Source: Gammaproteobacteria bacterium
GTDB lineage: Bacteria > Pseudomonadota > Gammaproteobacteria > SZUA-229
Length of the DNA: 64,000 nucleotides
Reading direction: 5' to 3'
Assembly (NCBI GenBank): GCA_029881795.1
Contig: JAOULX010000010.1
Span: 56,158-120,157 of the forward strand
The first letter of the stretch is position 1. Each line of letters starts with the position of its first letter. Shown here one piece after another: positions 38,560 through 47,624 of the stretch. The notes below the pieces were generated by a model. It saw only the letters and a list, made by a program, of their open reading frames with translations. It was not told where the DNA came from and searched no databases. Both the position numbers and the translations under genes were made by a program.

Positions 38560-38601
38560 GAAGCAGCAAGTAACTACGCACTCTCCTGCTCTTGCTGCTT
38601 C
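38560..38601. other. Inverted repeat at convergent HDOD/wzz ends
   Basis: GAAGCAGCAAG and CTTGCTGCTTC are perfect 11-bp arms with a 20-base gap. It spans the last codons of wzz, whose Gln-rich end could create it by chance. A bidirectional terminator is possible, but there is no T run. Confidence 0.3.
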
Positions 38602-39539
38602 AGCTTCTCCCTGACCTTATCCGCAAACTCTGCAATAAACGCTGCAATCAGCGCAAAGATAGCACCGACAAAAACAATCAACACAAACAAAATTTTAGAC
38701 GACAGACCTTTGGCGGTATTCGACTGATAAAAAGGCACCACCGAACGTGTTGGTATCACTTTTTGTATATTCAGTTCAATATCAGCAATCTGAGTTTTCT
38801 TCTGCAAAATCGTATTTTCCATTTTTTCTGTCATATCGGCCAGCTGGGTATATAACTCTGCAATTTCTGCACTGCGCAACGAAACCGACTCTTTTTTAAC
38901 CCTTGTTCCATTCATTGATTTTTTAAGGCCCGACAAATCCGCCTCTGCATCCTTTATTTTTTGATTGACCCGTTCTAGCTGCAGCGTTTGCGTCTTGATA
39001 AATTTCTCAAGACTCTGTTTCTGAATCAACAAATTCGATGCCTGTTTATCTTTATAACTCTCAACTAACAGATTCGTATCGTCGATCAACTTGCTCAATG
39101 TACCCGAATGAAAAGTCTGATGCAGCTGTTTATTATCCTCTGTATTTTTAGTTTTAAAGGTTAACAAATGTGCGCCTTTAGGCACCTCTATCGTGGATTT
39201 ATACTGACCACGTTCTTCTTTCTCAATCGTGCCCAGCACGAAGGGGATATAGCCCTGCTCAAGCTTGGCTTTTAGCGAATCCAGCGTAGCGACGTATTCA
39301 TAACCATTACCTGCCGGCAGGCGACCAATCTCAATCACCGAGACAAACTCATACTGCTTTTTTTTCAAAACCACCACCGCAAGCGCCAGCAGCAACGATG
39401 CGATAAAAACATAAAACAGAACTTTTTTATGCCTGACTAAGACCAGCCACAAATCCACCAGACTGATTTCATCATCATAATAAGGCGCGTACATTTGCGG
39501 TATATTGTGAGCAGACTGCTCTAAGTCATTTCTTTTCAT
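38574..39539 (-). CDS. Wzz/chain-length determinant family protein
   Basis: A 321-residue polysaccharide co-polymerase with an N-terminal membrane helix (VLFYVFIASLLLALAVVVL, about 40-58), a periplasmic region with a long predicted coiled coil (about 160-265), and a C-terminal helix (ILFVLIVFVGAIFALIAAF) followed by a basic tail. The DEISLVDLWLVLVRHKK lead is typical of Wzz, which sets O-antigen or exopolysaccharide length. No glycosyltransferase, wzx or wzy gene is nearby. It has an AAGGA site 6-7 bases upstream of its ATG. No tyrosine-kinase ATPase domain is present. Confidence 0.85.
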   Translation of the reverse strand: MKRNDLEQSAHNIPQMYAPYYDDEISLVDLWLVLVRHKKVLFYVFIASLLLALAVVVLKKKQYEFVSVIEIGRLPAGNGYEYVATLDSLKAKLEQGYIPFVLGTIEKEERGQYKSTIEVPKGAHLLTFKTKNTEDNKQLHQTFHSGTLSKLIDDTNLLVESYKDKQASNLLIQKQSLEKFIKTQTLQLERVNQKIKDAEADLSGLKKSMNGTRVKKESVSLRSAEIAELYTQLADMTEKMENTILQKKTQIADIELNIQKVIPTRSVVPFYQSNTAKGLSSKILFVLIVFVGAIFALIAAFIAEFADKVREKLKQQEQESA

Positions 39540-39589
39540 ATTTAATCCTTAGCAATTTATTCTTTTTTTATAACCCAGATAAGTATTGT

Positions 39590-39603
39590 GCTTTTATAAA
39601 AGC
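39590..39603. other. AT-rich palindrome upstream of wzz
   Basis: GCTTTTATAAAAGC is a perfect 14-bp palindrome 51 bp before the wzz start. It could be an operator or a chance AT-rich sequence. The rest of the 130-bp stretch up to the repeats shows nothing else. Confidence 0.25.
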
Positions 39604-39671
39604 CTTATTCAGCCCCGATACACTATTTCACTGTAAGCCATAACGTCATCAACACCCCAACTTCATCTGCA

Positions 39672-39804
39672 CTTCCTCAGCCTGAATAAGTTCAAGCCTC
39701 AGGGCGCACCCCAAGAGTACTTCCTCTGCTTGAATGCATTCAAGCCTCAGGGCGCACCCCAAGAGTACTTCCTCTGCTTGAATGCATTCAAGCCTCAGGG
39801 CGCA
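39672..39804. repeat. 48-bp tandem repeat covering the lysS 3' end
   Basis: Two full 48-bp units and a 37-base partial unit begin at 39672, 39720 and 39768. The unit begins CTTCCTCTGCTTGAATGC and ends CACCCCAAGAGTA on the plus strand. The unit next to lysS includes the last codons and stop of lysS, so the array looks like duplication of the gene end. The first unit (39672) differs from the second at about five bases by eye. Units two and three contain the perfect 18-bp palindrome GCTTGAATGCATTCAAGC. Confidence 0.9.
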
Positions 39805-41314
39805 TGTGGGGAAATAAAATAACGTCTCTGATCGATGCAGAATTGGTTAACAACATAACCAGACGATCGATACCGATACCTTCGCCTGCCGTGGGCGGCA
39901 GACCATGCTCAAGCGCACGGATATAGTCTTCATCGAAGTGCATAGCCTCATCATCCCCGGCGTCTTTTTCTTCAACCTGTTCCTGGAAGCGCGCAGCCTG
40001 ATCTTCTGCATCATTTAACTCAGAAAAACCATTGGCGATTTCACGACCACCTACAAAAAACTCAAACCGATCAGTAACAAACGGATTGTGATCATTACGT
40101 CTTGCCAGTGGTGACACTTCCGTCGGGTACTCGGTGATAAAAGTAGGCTGCATCAAACGGTGCTCAACTGTTTTTTCGAAAATTTCAATCTGAACTTTTC
40201 CCAGACCATAAGAATCTTTAAGTGGTATTTCCAGCTTTTCTGCAACCGCTCTGGCTGCCGCCAAGTCATTTAACTGCCCGAGACTTAAGTCCGGGTTAAA
40301 ATGCAGGATCGATTCAACCACTGTCATACGCTCAAACTGTTTACCGAAATCGTAAACATCACCCTGATATTCAATCTGACTGGTGCCCACCACATCTTTG
40401 GCCAGACCATGCAATAAGGCCTCGGTGATATCCATCAGGTCTTTGTAATCTGCATAGGCCTGATAAAACTCGACCATGGTAAATTCCGGATTATGCCGGG
40501 TCGATAAGCCTTCATTACGGAAATTTCGGTTAATTTCATAAACCCGCTCAAAACCACCGACGACAAGGCGCTTTAAATAAAGCTCAGGCGCAATACGTAG
40601 AAACAGCGGCATATCAAGCGCATTGTGATGGGTATTAAAAGGCCGGGCCGTGGCACCACCGGGAATCACATGCATCATCGGTGTTTCGACTTCCATATAA
40701 TTCTGGCTATCGAAAAAGTTTCGTATATAACTGATGATTTTTGAACGCAGCTTGAATGTTTTTTGCACGTCTTGGTTCATGATCAGGTCAACATAACGCT
40801 GACGATAACGGGTTTCCTGATCCGTCAGGCCATGCCATTTTTCAGGTAACGGACGCAATGATTTGGTCAGCAGTTTAATCTCATCGACTTTAACGGATAA
40901 CTCACCGGTCTTGGTTTTAAATAAAACCCCTTCAGCACCGATCACGTCACCCACATCCCATTTTTTAAACTGATCGTTATAAAAACCTTCAGCTAATGCA
41001 TCGCGCTGAACAAATACCTGAATCCGCCCCGACATATCCTGAATCTGAGCGAAGCTGGCTTTGCCCATAATACGCTTTGCCATCAGGCGGCCAGCAATGG
41101 CTACTCGCTGATTTAATGATTCAAGCTCTTCTTTTTCTTTAGCGCCGTATTGCTGATGCAATTCTTCAGCCATCACATCACGACGAAAGTCATTGGGAAA
41201 CGCAACGCCTTCTTCACGCAAGGCACCAAGTTTTTCACGGCGCTGCAGAATCAGCTTATTTTCATCAACGGGTTCTGCATTATCTTTTTGTTCTGTTGTA
41301 TTTTCTTGAGTCAT
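39788..41314 (-). CDS. lysS: Lysyl-tRNA synthetase, class II
   Basis: Charges tRNA-Lys. The 508-residue protein matches E. coli LysS (505): an N-terminal OB-fold anticodon-binding domain ([23 protein letters not shown]), class II motif 2 with [20 protein letters not shown], and motif 3 [13 protein letters not shown]. It is 48 bp downstream of prfB, the standard prfB-lysS pair. Its C-terminal codons (HMRPEA and stop) lie within a tandem repeat unit, so the coding end is also repeat sequence. Confidence 0.97.
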   Translation of the reverse strand: MTQENTTEQKDNAEPVDENKLILQRREKLGALREEGVAFPNDFRRDVMAEELHQQYGAKEKEELESLNQRVAIAGRLMAKRIMGKASFAQIQDMSGRIQVFVQRDALAEGFYNDQFKKWDVGDVIGAEGVLFKTKTGELSVKVDEIKLLTKSLRPLPEKWHGLTDQETRYRQRYVDLIMNQDVQKTFKLRSKIISYIRNFFDSQNYMEVETPMMHVIPGGATARPFNTHHNALDMPLFLRIAPELYLKRLVVGGFERVYEINRNFRNEGLSTRHNPEFTMVEFYQAYADYKDLMDITEALLHGLAKDVVGTSQIEYQGDVYDFGKQFERMTVVESILHFNPDLSLGQLNDLAAARAVAEKLEIPLKDSYGLGKVQIEIFEKTVEHRLMQPTFITEYPTEVSPLARRNDHNPFVTDRFEFFVGGREIANGFSELNDAEDQAARFQEQVEEKDAGDDEAMHFDEDYIRALEHGLPPTAGEGIGIDRLVMLLTNSASIRDVILFPHMRPEA

Positions 41315-41362
41315 TTTTAAATTTTACAATTAACCTGAATTGTTAAGCATTAGACAGCCGTT

Positions 41363-42461
41363 TTATAGGCCGCTTTTTAGGCTGGCTTCAATAAACAGAT
41401 CCAGACCACCGTCCAGTACCGCCTGAGTATTGCCGGTTTCAACGTTTGTTCGCAGATCTTTAATACGGGACTGATCAAGAACATATGAACGAATCTGACT
41501 GCCCCAGCCAATATCTGATTTTGTTTCTTCCAGCGCCTGCTGTTCGCCCATGCGTTTTTGCATTTCAAGCTCGTACAGCTTGGCTTTTAATTGCTTCATC
41601 GCAGCGGCTTTGTTTTTATGCTGTGAACGGTCATTCTGACACTGCACAACCACATTGGTTGGATTATGTGTGATACGCACTGCCGATTCGGTACGGTTAA
41701 CGTGCTGACCACCGGCACCGCTGGCCCGGTAAACATCAATCCGCAGATCCGCCGGATTAATATCAATATCAACATTATCATCAACCTCGGGAGAGACAAA
41801 AACCGATGAGAATGAGGTATGACGACGATTACCGGAATCAAACGGTGATTTACGAACCAGTCGGTGTACCCCGGTTTCTGTGCGTAGCCAGCCGTAGGCG
41901 TATTCACCCTCGAAGCGAATCGTGGCGCTTTTAATACCTGCCACATCACCAGCCGAGGCTTCCATCAGTTCGGTTTTGAATCCATGGGCTTCGCCCCAGC
42001 GTAAATACATACGCAAAATCATCTCAGCCCAGTCCTGCGCTTCGGTACCGCCAGAGCCTGACTGTATATCCATAAACGCATTATTTTGATCCATTTCACC
42101 GGAAAACATCCGTCGAAATTCTAATTCAGCAACCTGTTTTTCATACACCTCGATATCGGCAACAACTGCATCAAGCGTATCCTGATCATCCTCTTCCGCA
42201 GCCATTTGCAACAGATCGTGTGCATCATCCAGACCATTGGATAAATGCTTTAATGTATGCACAATTGCTTCCAGCGAGGTTCTCTCCTGACCTAAAGCTT
42301 GGGCGGCTTCCGGGTTATTCCAGATATCAGGCTGTTCGAGTTCTCTTAAAACCTCTTCCAGTCGTTCCTGCTTGGTATCGAAGTCAAAGATACCCCCTCA
42401 ACGTTTCAGAACGCTGCTTTAAATCGGCTATATGGGTGGCGAACAGATTGATCTCTAACAT
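41363..42461 (-). CDS. prfB: Peptide chain release factor 2 (programmed +1 frameshift)
   Basis: Releases peptides at UGA and UAA. The gene begins with an ATG at 42461 ([25 protein letters not shown]), reaches an in-frame TGA after CTT, and continues in the +1 frame ([12 protein letters not shown]) to give about 365 residues. The tracked ORF at 42262 is only an internal part. The body has [15 protein letters not shown] (GGQ motif) and the SPF codon-recognition tripeptide in VRKSPFDSG. The frameshift autoregulates RF2. Next to lysS, as in E. coli. Confidence 0.97.
42384..42398 (-). promoter_or_regulatory. prfB programmed frameshift site
   Basis: The minus strand reads AGGGGGTATCTTTGA: a Shine-Dalgarno-like AGGGGG three bases before CTT-TGA. 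This is identical to the well-known E. coli prfB site, where low RF2 makes ribosomes slip +1 at CTTT. Confidence 0.97.
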
Positions 42462-42540
42462 TTTGGCTATGATTTCTAATACTGATAAATTAACCAGCAA
42501 TCATACGCTATTCAAGAGCTTACGTCAGGATCTAAAACAC

Positions 42541-43230
42541 TTACTTTGATTGATTTTGTTTCTTTTTTGCGACATTATCGCGCAAATAGACAGGCTGAGC
42601 CTGATGCGCAGGCATCTGTTTATTCAATTGGTAATCCGCTGCCGCCAGCTGCACTATAGACTCTGCTGAAGGTAGATAATCGGCATAGATCATCGACGCC
42701 TCAATACCGTATTTTTCAGTCAGCGAGGCTTTATGCGCCGACCAGCCGGAACCGGCTCCGGCCCAGCTGCCGGCTTCAGCTTGCGGTAGGTTTTCCACCG
42801 AACTGACCAGTTCCCGCCCCTGCAAACTGACGCAACCAGCCTCGACACGATAAGCTGCCCAGTAAACCTCCCCCATACGCGCATCGATAGCTGTCAGAAT
42901 GTCACGATGGCCGTGCTGCTCAAATACCCCGGCCGCTATCGCTGCCAGCGTCGAGACCGGCAATACCGGAATCTCTGCCGCATAAGACAAGCCTTGAATC
43001 ACCCCGGCAGCAATCCGTACCCCGGTAAATGCGCCGGGACCACGGGCATAGGACAAAGCATCAAGCTGGCTGATACCAATACCGGCAGCGTTAAGCAATC
43101 GATCCAGCATTGGTAAAATTAACTGCGTATGCTCACGTGGCGCGAGCTCATATTCGGCACTGATTTCACCGTCTATGTACAAGGCGGCCGAACAGGCCTC
43201 GGTTGCCGTGTCGATGGCTAAAATTTTCAT
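42541..43230 (-). CDS. tsaB: tRNA threonylcarbamoyladenosine biosynthesis protein TsaB
   Basis: Scaffold partner of TsaD in making t6A37 of tRNAs. The 229-residue ASKHA-fold protein shows ILAIDTATEACSAAL, EHTQLILPMLDRLL, and YARGPGAFTGVRIAAGVIQGL. It lacks the metal-binding histidines of TsaD, as expected of TsaB. Its ATG overlaps the stop of the helicase gene by 4 bp; the yoaA-tsaB pair is conserved in enterics. Confidence 0.94.
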   Translation of the reverse strand: MKILAIDTATEACSAALYIDGEISAEYELAPREHTQLILPMLDRLLNAAGIGISQLDALSYARGPGAFTGVRIAAGVIQGLSYAAEIPVLPVSTLAAIAAGVFEQHGHRDILTAIDARMGEVYWAAYRVEAGCVSLQGRELVSSVENLPQAEAGSWAGAGSGWSAHKASLTEKYGIEASMIYADYLPSAESIVQLAAADYQLNKQMPAHQAQPVYLRDNVAKKKQNQSK

Positions 43231-45182
43231 ACCGCTACCTTATCTGCCTGACGTATTGTTTGATAAAAACCCTCGACCGCTTGAATTGAACGGGTTACCG
43301 GCATATCAGGTAAGCTCTCGATAAAGGTCTTACCGTATCGTTTATTGATTAGACGTGGGTCGCCAATCACCAGCACACCGTAATCGGTGACATCCCGAAT
43401 CAGCCGGCCAGCACCCTGCTTTAAACTGATCACTGCTGTCGGTAGCTGAAAGTCCATAAAGGGATTGCCGCCATTTTGGCGGATCTGATCCATACGTGCC
43501 TGCAATACCGGATCACCCGGTGAGGCAAATGGCAATTTATCGATCATTACACAGGTCAGCGCCTCACCACGGACATCGACACCTTCCCAAAAGCTACTGG
43601 TACCTAGCAATATCGCCTGTCCGGCTGACTTAAACGCGGCCAGTAACTGGTGTTTAGGCTTCTGGCCCTGCACAAAAATAGCATAGTCGAGTCTTTGCTT
43701 AAGATACTCATGGGCTTCATTCATTGCTCGGTAACTGGTAAATAACAGAAAAGCCCGGCCATCACTGGATTTAATCACTGGCAGCATGGCCTGCATTAAC
43801 TGCCGTGTGTAGTCCGGCTGAGAGGGCTCCGGCAGATCTTCCGGTAAATAAATCATGCCACGGGATTTGTAATCGAACGGACTGTGCCAGATACCACTAT
43901 GATAGCTCTGTAAACCTAATCTCGAGGTAAAATGCCCAAAATCCCCGCCCACCTGCAAGGTAGCAGATGTCATTATCCAGGCCGCTTCGTATGCCTGCAT
44001 CTGTTGCTGGAAGCGCTCGGATAAATCCAGCGGCGTCTGATGCAAAATAAAACTGCGACTATAGGTTTCATACCAATCAATCGAATTGTCCTGTTTGGCA
44101 CAAAACTGTTGCAGCCTTTGATGCAGTTGCAGACAGCGCTGATAACAATTTTCCAACCCCTTACCACGCTCGGCAGCCAGCTCAAGAACATCTTTGAACT
44201 CTTCGAGCTTACCCAGCAGCTGATCGATGGCTGATTTGATACTCGGCTTATACATGATTTTGGCCCAGGCATCTTTTAGCGTTTCCACACCAAAAGCCAG
44301 TCGCATCTGCTTTCCAACCTCGATCAATTCATGCGCCAGATCTCGCAACTCAGCCATATCAGGGGCGTCTGCAATCTGTTCTGCAATCACGTCATTTGCC
44401 AGCAACATGATCTGCCGACTACTAACTGACTGACCAAAAAAATTCGAGGCGATATCCGGCAGCTGATGTGCCTCATCAATAATAAACGCTTCCACTTCTG
44501 GCAGCAATTCACCAAAACCCTCTTCCTTTAATGCCATATCCGATAGCAGCAGATGATGATTAACCACAATCACATCAGCATGTTGTGCGGCTCTTCTGGC
44601 AAGCACAACATGACACTCTTCGTATTGATCACAATCACTGCCGAGGCAGTTATCGGTGGTAGAGGTGACCATAGACCAGACTCTGGCGTCTTCCGGTACC
44701 GAGTCCAGTTCCGAAATATCACCACTGCTGGTTTTAGCCGCCCAGTCTTTTACCTGAAATAATTCCATTCGGGTTTCGCGGGTCATGAATTCCATATGTT
44801 CAGCATTCTTCATCCGCGAAATACACAGATAATTAGCCCGGCCTTTTAATAAAGCCACCTCAACCGAGATATCCAGCGCTTTAATGACCACCGGTAAATC
44901 TTTATGGAACAACTGATCTTGCAAGTGTCTTGTACCGGTTGAAACCAAGGTTTTAACACCCGACATTAAAGCCGGTACCAGATACGCAAAGGTCTTACCG
45001 ATACCGGTACCGGCCTCAGCAACCAGATATGAGCGCTCTGATATTGCATTAAAAATAGCACTGGCAAGTTTTTGCTGGCCGTCACGCGGCGTAAAACCTT
45101 CTATAACCTGACTGATCAGACCATTAGTACTTAATGCCCCGGTTACCTCATCGGCTTTGTTTTGTTCTGACACGTAAACCAT
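43227..45182 (-). CDS. yoaA: DinG/YoaA-family Fe-S DNA helicase
   Basis: A 651-residue superfamily 2 helicase of the XPD/DinG type. Walker A is AEAGTGIGKTFAYLVPAL, the DEAH box is IIDEAHQLPD, and motif VI is QGAGRLIRDVTDYGVL. Four cysteines that can bind a [4Fe-4S] cluster lie between motifs I and II (YLCISRMKN, then NCLGSDCDQYEECH). The length and the tsaB neighbour favour YoaA over DinG; E. coli YoaA helps replication-fork repair with HolC. Its ATG at 45182 is 16 bp downstream of mrcB. Confidence 0.92.
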   Translation of the reverse strand: MVYVSEQNKADEVTGALSTNGLISQVIEGFTPRDGQQKLASAIFNAISERSYLVAEAGTGIGKTFAYLVPALMSGVKTLVSTGTRHLQDQLFHKDLPVVIKALDISVEVALLKGRANYLCISRMKNAEHMEFMTRETRMELFQVKDWAAKTSSGDISELDSVPEDARVWSMVTSTTDNCLGSDCDQYEECHVVLARRAAQHADVIVVNHHLLLSDMALKEEGFGELLPEVEAFIIDEAHQLPDIASNFFGQSVSSRQIMLLANDVIAEQIADAPDMAELRDLAHELIEVGKQMRLAFGVETLKDAWAKIMYKPSIKSAIDQLLGKLEEFKDVLELAAERGKGLENCYQRCLQLHQRLQQFCAKQDNSIDWYETYSRSFILHQTPLDLSERFQQQMQAYEAAWIMTSATLQVGGDFGHFTSRLGLQSYHSGIWHSPFDYKSRGMIYLPEDLPEPSQPDYTRQLMQAMLPVIKSSDGRAFLLFTSYRAMNEAHEYLKQRLDYAIFVQGQKPKHQLLAAFKSAGQAILLGTSSFWEGVDVRGEALTCVMIDKLPFASPGDPVLQARMDQIRQNGGNPFMDFQLPTAVISLKQGAGRLIRDVTDYGVLVIGDPRLINKRYGKTFIESLPDMPVTRSIQAVEGFYQTIRQADKVAV

Positions 45183-45197
45183 TCTCGAGTTAGCTTA

Positions 45198-47552
45198 TTA
45201 ATCACAATCCGCGTATTGAAGCGGGCGCTGGTGCTTTAAAAAGGGTAATTTTAACGTATTCTGACAGCCAAAACCGGCCAGCAGGCCGGTTTTTTTATCG
45301 ACCCAAAAATAATCAACCGTATCCGGCGGATTCAGCTTTAAACCCTTAACAGGAATATGTTCAAATAAATCCGACCAGATCCGCAAGGCTCCACTACTTC
45401 CTGTTAGCCCGGTTTCCAGATTATCATCATTACCAACCCAGACCACTGCCAGTTTGTCCTCACTAAAGCCGGCAAACCAGCTGTCTCTAAGCTGATCGGT
45501 GGTGCCGGTTTTACCGGCCACTTTAAACCCCAGTGATGATAACTGCTGCGCTGTACCGGCCTGAGTCACCTCATGTAAGGTTGACTGCAGCAGAAACATT
45601 TTATCCTGATCAATCCTGTATTTTTTCTGCTCGGCAAAATGTACCAGCGGCTGATCCGTTTGCGAAAGTACAGCGCGTATCGAATGCAGAGCTAACTGAT
45701 GACCACTTGCTGCGATAGTCTGATACATAGTAGCCACATCATAAGGTGACAATTCAAACGCTCCCAGTAACATCGACGGGTACACTGGTACCTCTTTTTC
45801 CAGCCCAAGATTTCTTAAGGTCGAGACAATTTCCTGCAGACCTATTTTTAAACCCAGCCGTACACTCGGTACATTATAGGAATGCACCAGCGCCTGATGA
45901 AAAAGCACATCACCACGAAAAAGCCGGTCATAGTTTTGCGGTTGCCAGAGATCACCATTGCGTGACTGCAAACTCAGCGGTGTATCTGACAACAGGCTTG
46001 ATAAATGAAAGCCTTCAGCGCCAAGGCTTTTACTATTTAATGCGGCCAGATAAATCGCCGGTTTAATCAGCGAACCAATTTGTCGACTGGCATCCAGCGC
46101 ACGATTAAAACCATGAAATGATGGCTCTTTATCAGCCACCAGCGCAAGCACTTCAGATGACGTAACATCCGTGACAATAAGCGCTGTCTGTAACGGCACA
46201 TGACTGACCTGATATTGAATTTGCTGCAGCGTATTTTCAACAGCCTGTTCAGCTGACAGCTGTACCTGCGGATCCAGTGTTGAATAGATTTTCAGCCCTT
46301 CATGCTTAAGCACATCTGCAGAGAATCTAAACAGTAATTGTCGTTTAATTAAATCAATAAATGCCGGATACTTAATACCTGAATTTAAAATTCTTTCGAC
46401 CACGCCTAACGGGCGGTTGATATTTTTTTCATAATGCAAATCACTGATGACATTTTGTTCACGCATTACACCAAGTACGATATTTCGCCGCGCCAGCGCT
46501 CTGTCCTGATTTCTTCGCGGATTGTAATAAGACGGCCCTTTAACCAACCCAATCAAAAGTGCAATTTTTTCCGTCGACAGTTTGTTCAGCGGTTTATTAA
46601 AATAAAACTGACTGCCAAGTTCAAAACCATGCACGGATGCCCGTTTGTTCTGCCCCAGATAGACTTCATTGATATAGGCTTCAAGAATACTGTTCTTGTC
46701 ATAATGAAATTCCAGCAATAAGGCCATGATGGCTTCATTGAGCTTACGCCAGTAACTTCTTTGCGACGACAAAAACAGATTCTTAACTAATTGCTGGGTC
46801 AGCGTACTGCCGCCCTGCAACTTCTCACCCGCCTGAAAATTCACAAACAGCGCTCTGACTATAGCCACAGGATTAATACCCCAATGCTGATAAAATGAAC
46901 GATCTTCTACCGCTATCAGGGTCTTAATCAGTCGCTCAGGTACCTCGGCAAGTTGCAACAACTCACGATCTTCAGTCTGGCCGGGATAAATATTACCGAT
47001 TAATGCCGGGTCAAGTCTGACCGACTCGATCTTTTCCGGTTTAAACAAATGCTCAATGTTAAGCAGCTGTTGATTTTCAAAACTCAGTCGTACGGCCTGC
47101 TTTTCGGTAACCGTATCACCATCCTTGAATTCACGACTGATGAGTTCAAAATTATTCTGCCAGCGCCGATATTGCCCCGGTTGCACCGGAAAGTGACTGA
47201 CTTTTTCATAGGCCATCAGCGCCAGTTCTTGCTCAAACCCATCGGGGTCCAGCATCATATCCTGTTTTAATTCCAAGGCCCGCGCATAAACCTTAGAAGG
47301 CACTGCCCAGATTCGTCCTTCAAAACGTTCTCTGACCTGTAAATCAAGATAGATAATATAAATCAGGCTAATCAGTAACAACACAATAGAAATAAACAGT
47401 AGATAGGGCCGCTTTGGAAAGCCCGCGAACCCGAATAAGAATTTTTTAGTATTGGACTGCTGCTTTTTTGTACGCTTGCGCCCCGAATTGGTGTTTTTTT
47501 TCTTTTTAGCTTTTACAGAACGCGCAGAAGGTTTGGATTTAGTGTCAGTCAT
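45198..47552 (-). CDS. mrcB: Penicillin-binding protein 1B (bifunctional transglycosylase/transpeptidase)
   Basis: Polymerises and cross-links peptidoglycan. The 784-residue protein has a strongly basic cytoplasmic N-terminus, one membrane helix (PYLLFISIVLLLISLIYII), a UB2H-like region, the GT51 domain (EDRSFYQHWGINPVAIVRAL and QGGSTLTQQLVKNLFL) and a transpeptidase domain with the active Ser in GSLIKPAIY, SYN in HSYNVPSVRL and KTGTTDQLRDSW. The UB2H domain suggests activation by an LpoB-type lipoprotein, but none is visible here. It faces the kinase/P-loop gene across 72 bp. Confidence 0.96.
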   Translation of the reverse strand: MTDTKSKPSARSVKAKKKKNTNSGRKRTKKQQSNTKKFLFGFAGFPKRPYLLFISIVLLLISLIYIIYLDLQVRERFEGRIWAVPSKVYARALELKQDMMLDPDGFEQELALMAYEKVSHFPVQPGQYRRWQNNFELISREFKDGDTVTEKQAVRLSFENQQLLNIEHLFKPEKIESVRLDPALIGNIYPGQTEDRELLQLAEVPERLIKTLIAVEDRSFYQHWGINPVAIVRALFVNFQAGEKLQGGSTLTQQLVKNLFLSSQRSYWRKLNEAIMALLLEFHYDKNSILEAYINEVYLGQNKRASVHGFELGSQFYFNKPLNKLSTEKIALLIGLVKGPSYYNPRRNQDRALARRNIVLGVMREQNVISDLHYEKNINRPLGVVERILNSGIKYPAFIDLIKRQLLFRFSADVLKHEGLKIYSTLDPQVQLSAEQAVENTLQQIQYQVSHVPLQTALIVTDVTSSEVLALVADKEPSFHGFNRALDASRQIGSLIKPAIYLAALNSKSLGAEGFHLSSLLSDTPLSLQSRNGDLWQPQNYDRLFRGDVLFHQALVHSYNVPSVRLGLKIGLQEIVSTLRNLGLEKEVPVYPSMLLGAFELSPYDVATMYQTIAASGHQLALHSIRAVLSQTDQPLVHFAEQKKYRIDQDKMFLLQSTLHEVTQAGTAQQLSSLGFKVAGKTGTTDQLRDSWFAGFSEDKLAVVWVGNDDNLETGLTGSSGALRIWSDLFEHIPVKGLKLNPPDTVDYFWVDKKTGLLAGFGCQNTLKLPFLKHQRPLQYADCD

Positions 47553-47624
47553 CAGTACAGCAATGCCTTAAAATACATTAGAATAGAAGCCTACCCATGA
47601 TACTTTGAGCGGAGCTATTACGCC

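Noticed and set aside
39540-39671. Small RNA or tRNA in the gap upstream of wzz
   Set aside because: There is no cloverleaf or terminator; only an AT-rich palindrome is visible.
39672-39804. CRISPR array
   Set aside because: The units are directly adjacent with no variable spacers, and the repeat includes coding sequence of lysS. No cas gene is present.
41363-42262. Truncated prfB lacking its N-terminus
   Set aside because: The missing part is present upstream in another frame, joined by the standard programmed frameshift site.
42220-42549. Plus-strand ORF over the prfB 5' region
   Set aside because: It is antisense to the conserved prfB frames and has no recognisable features.
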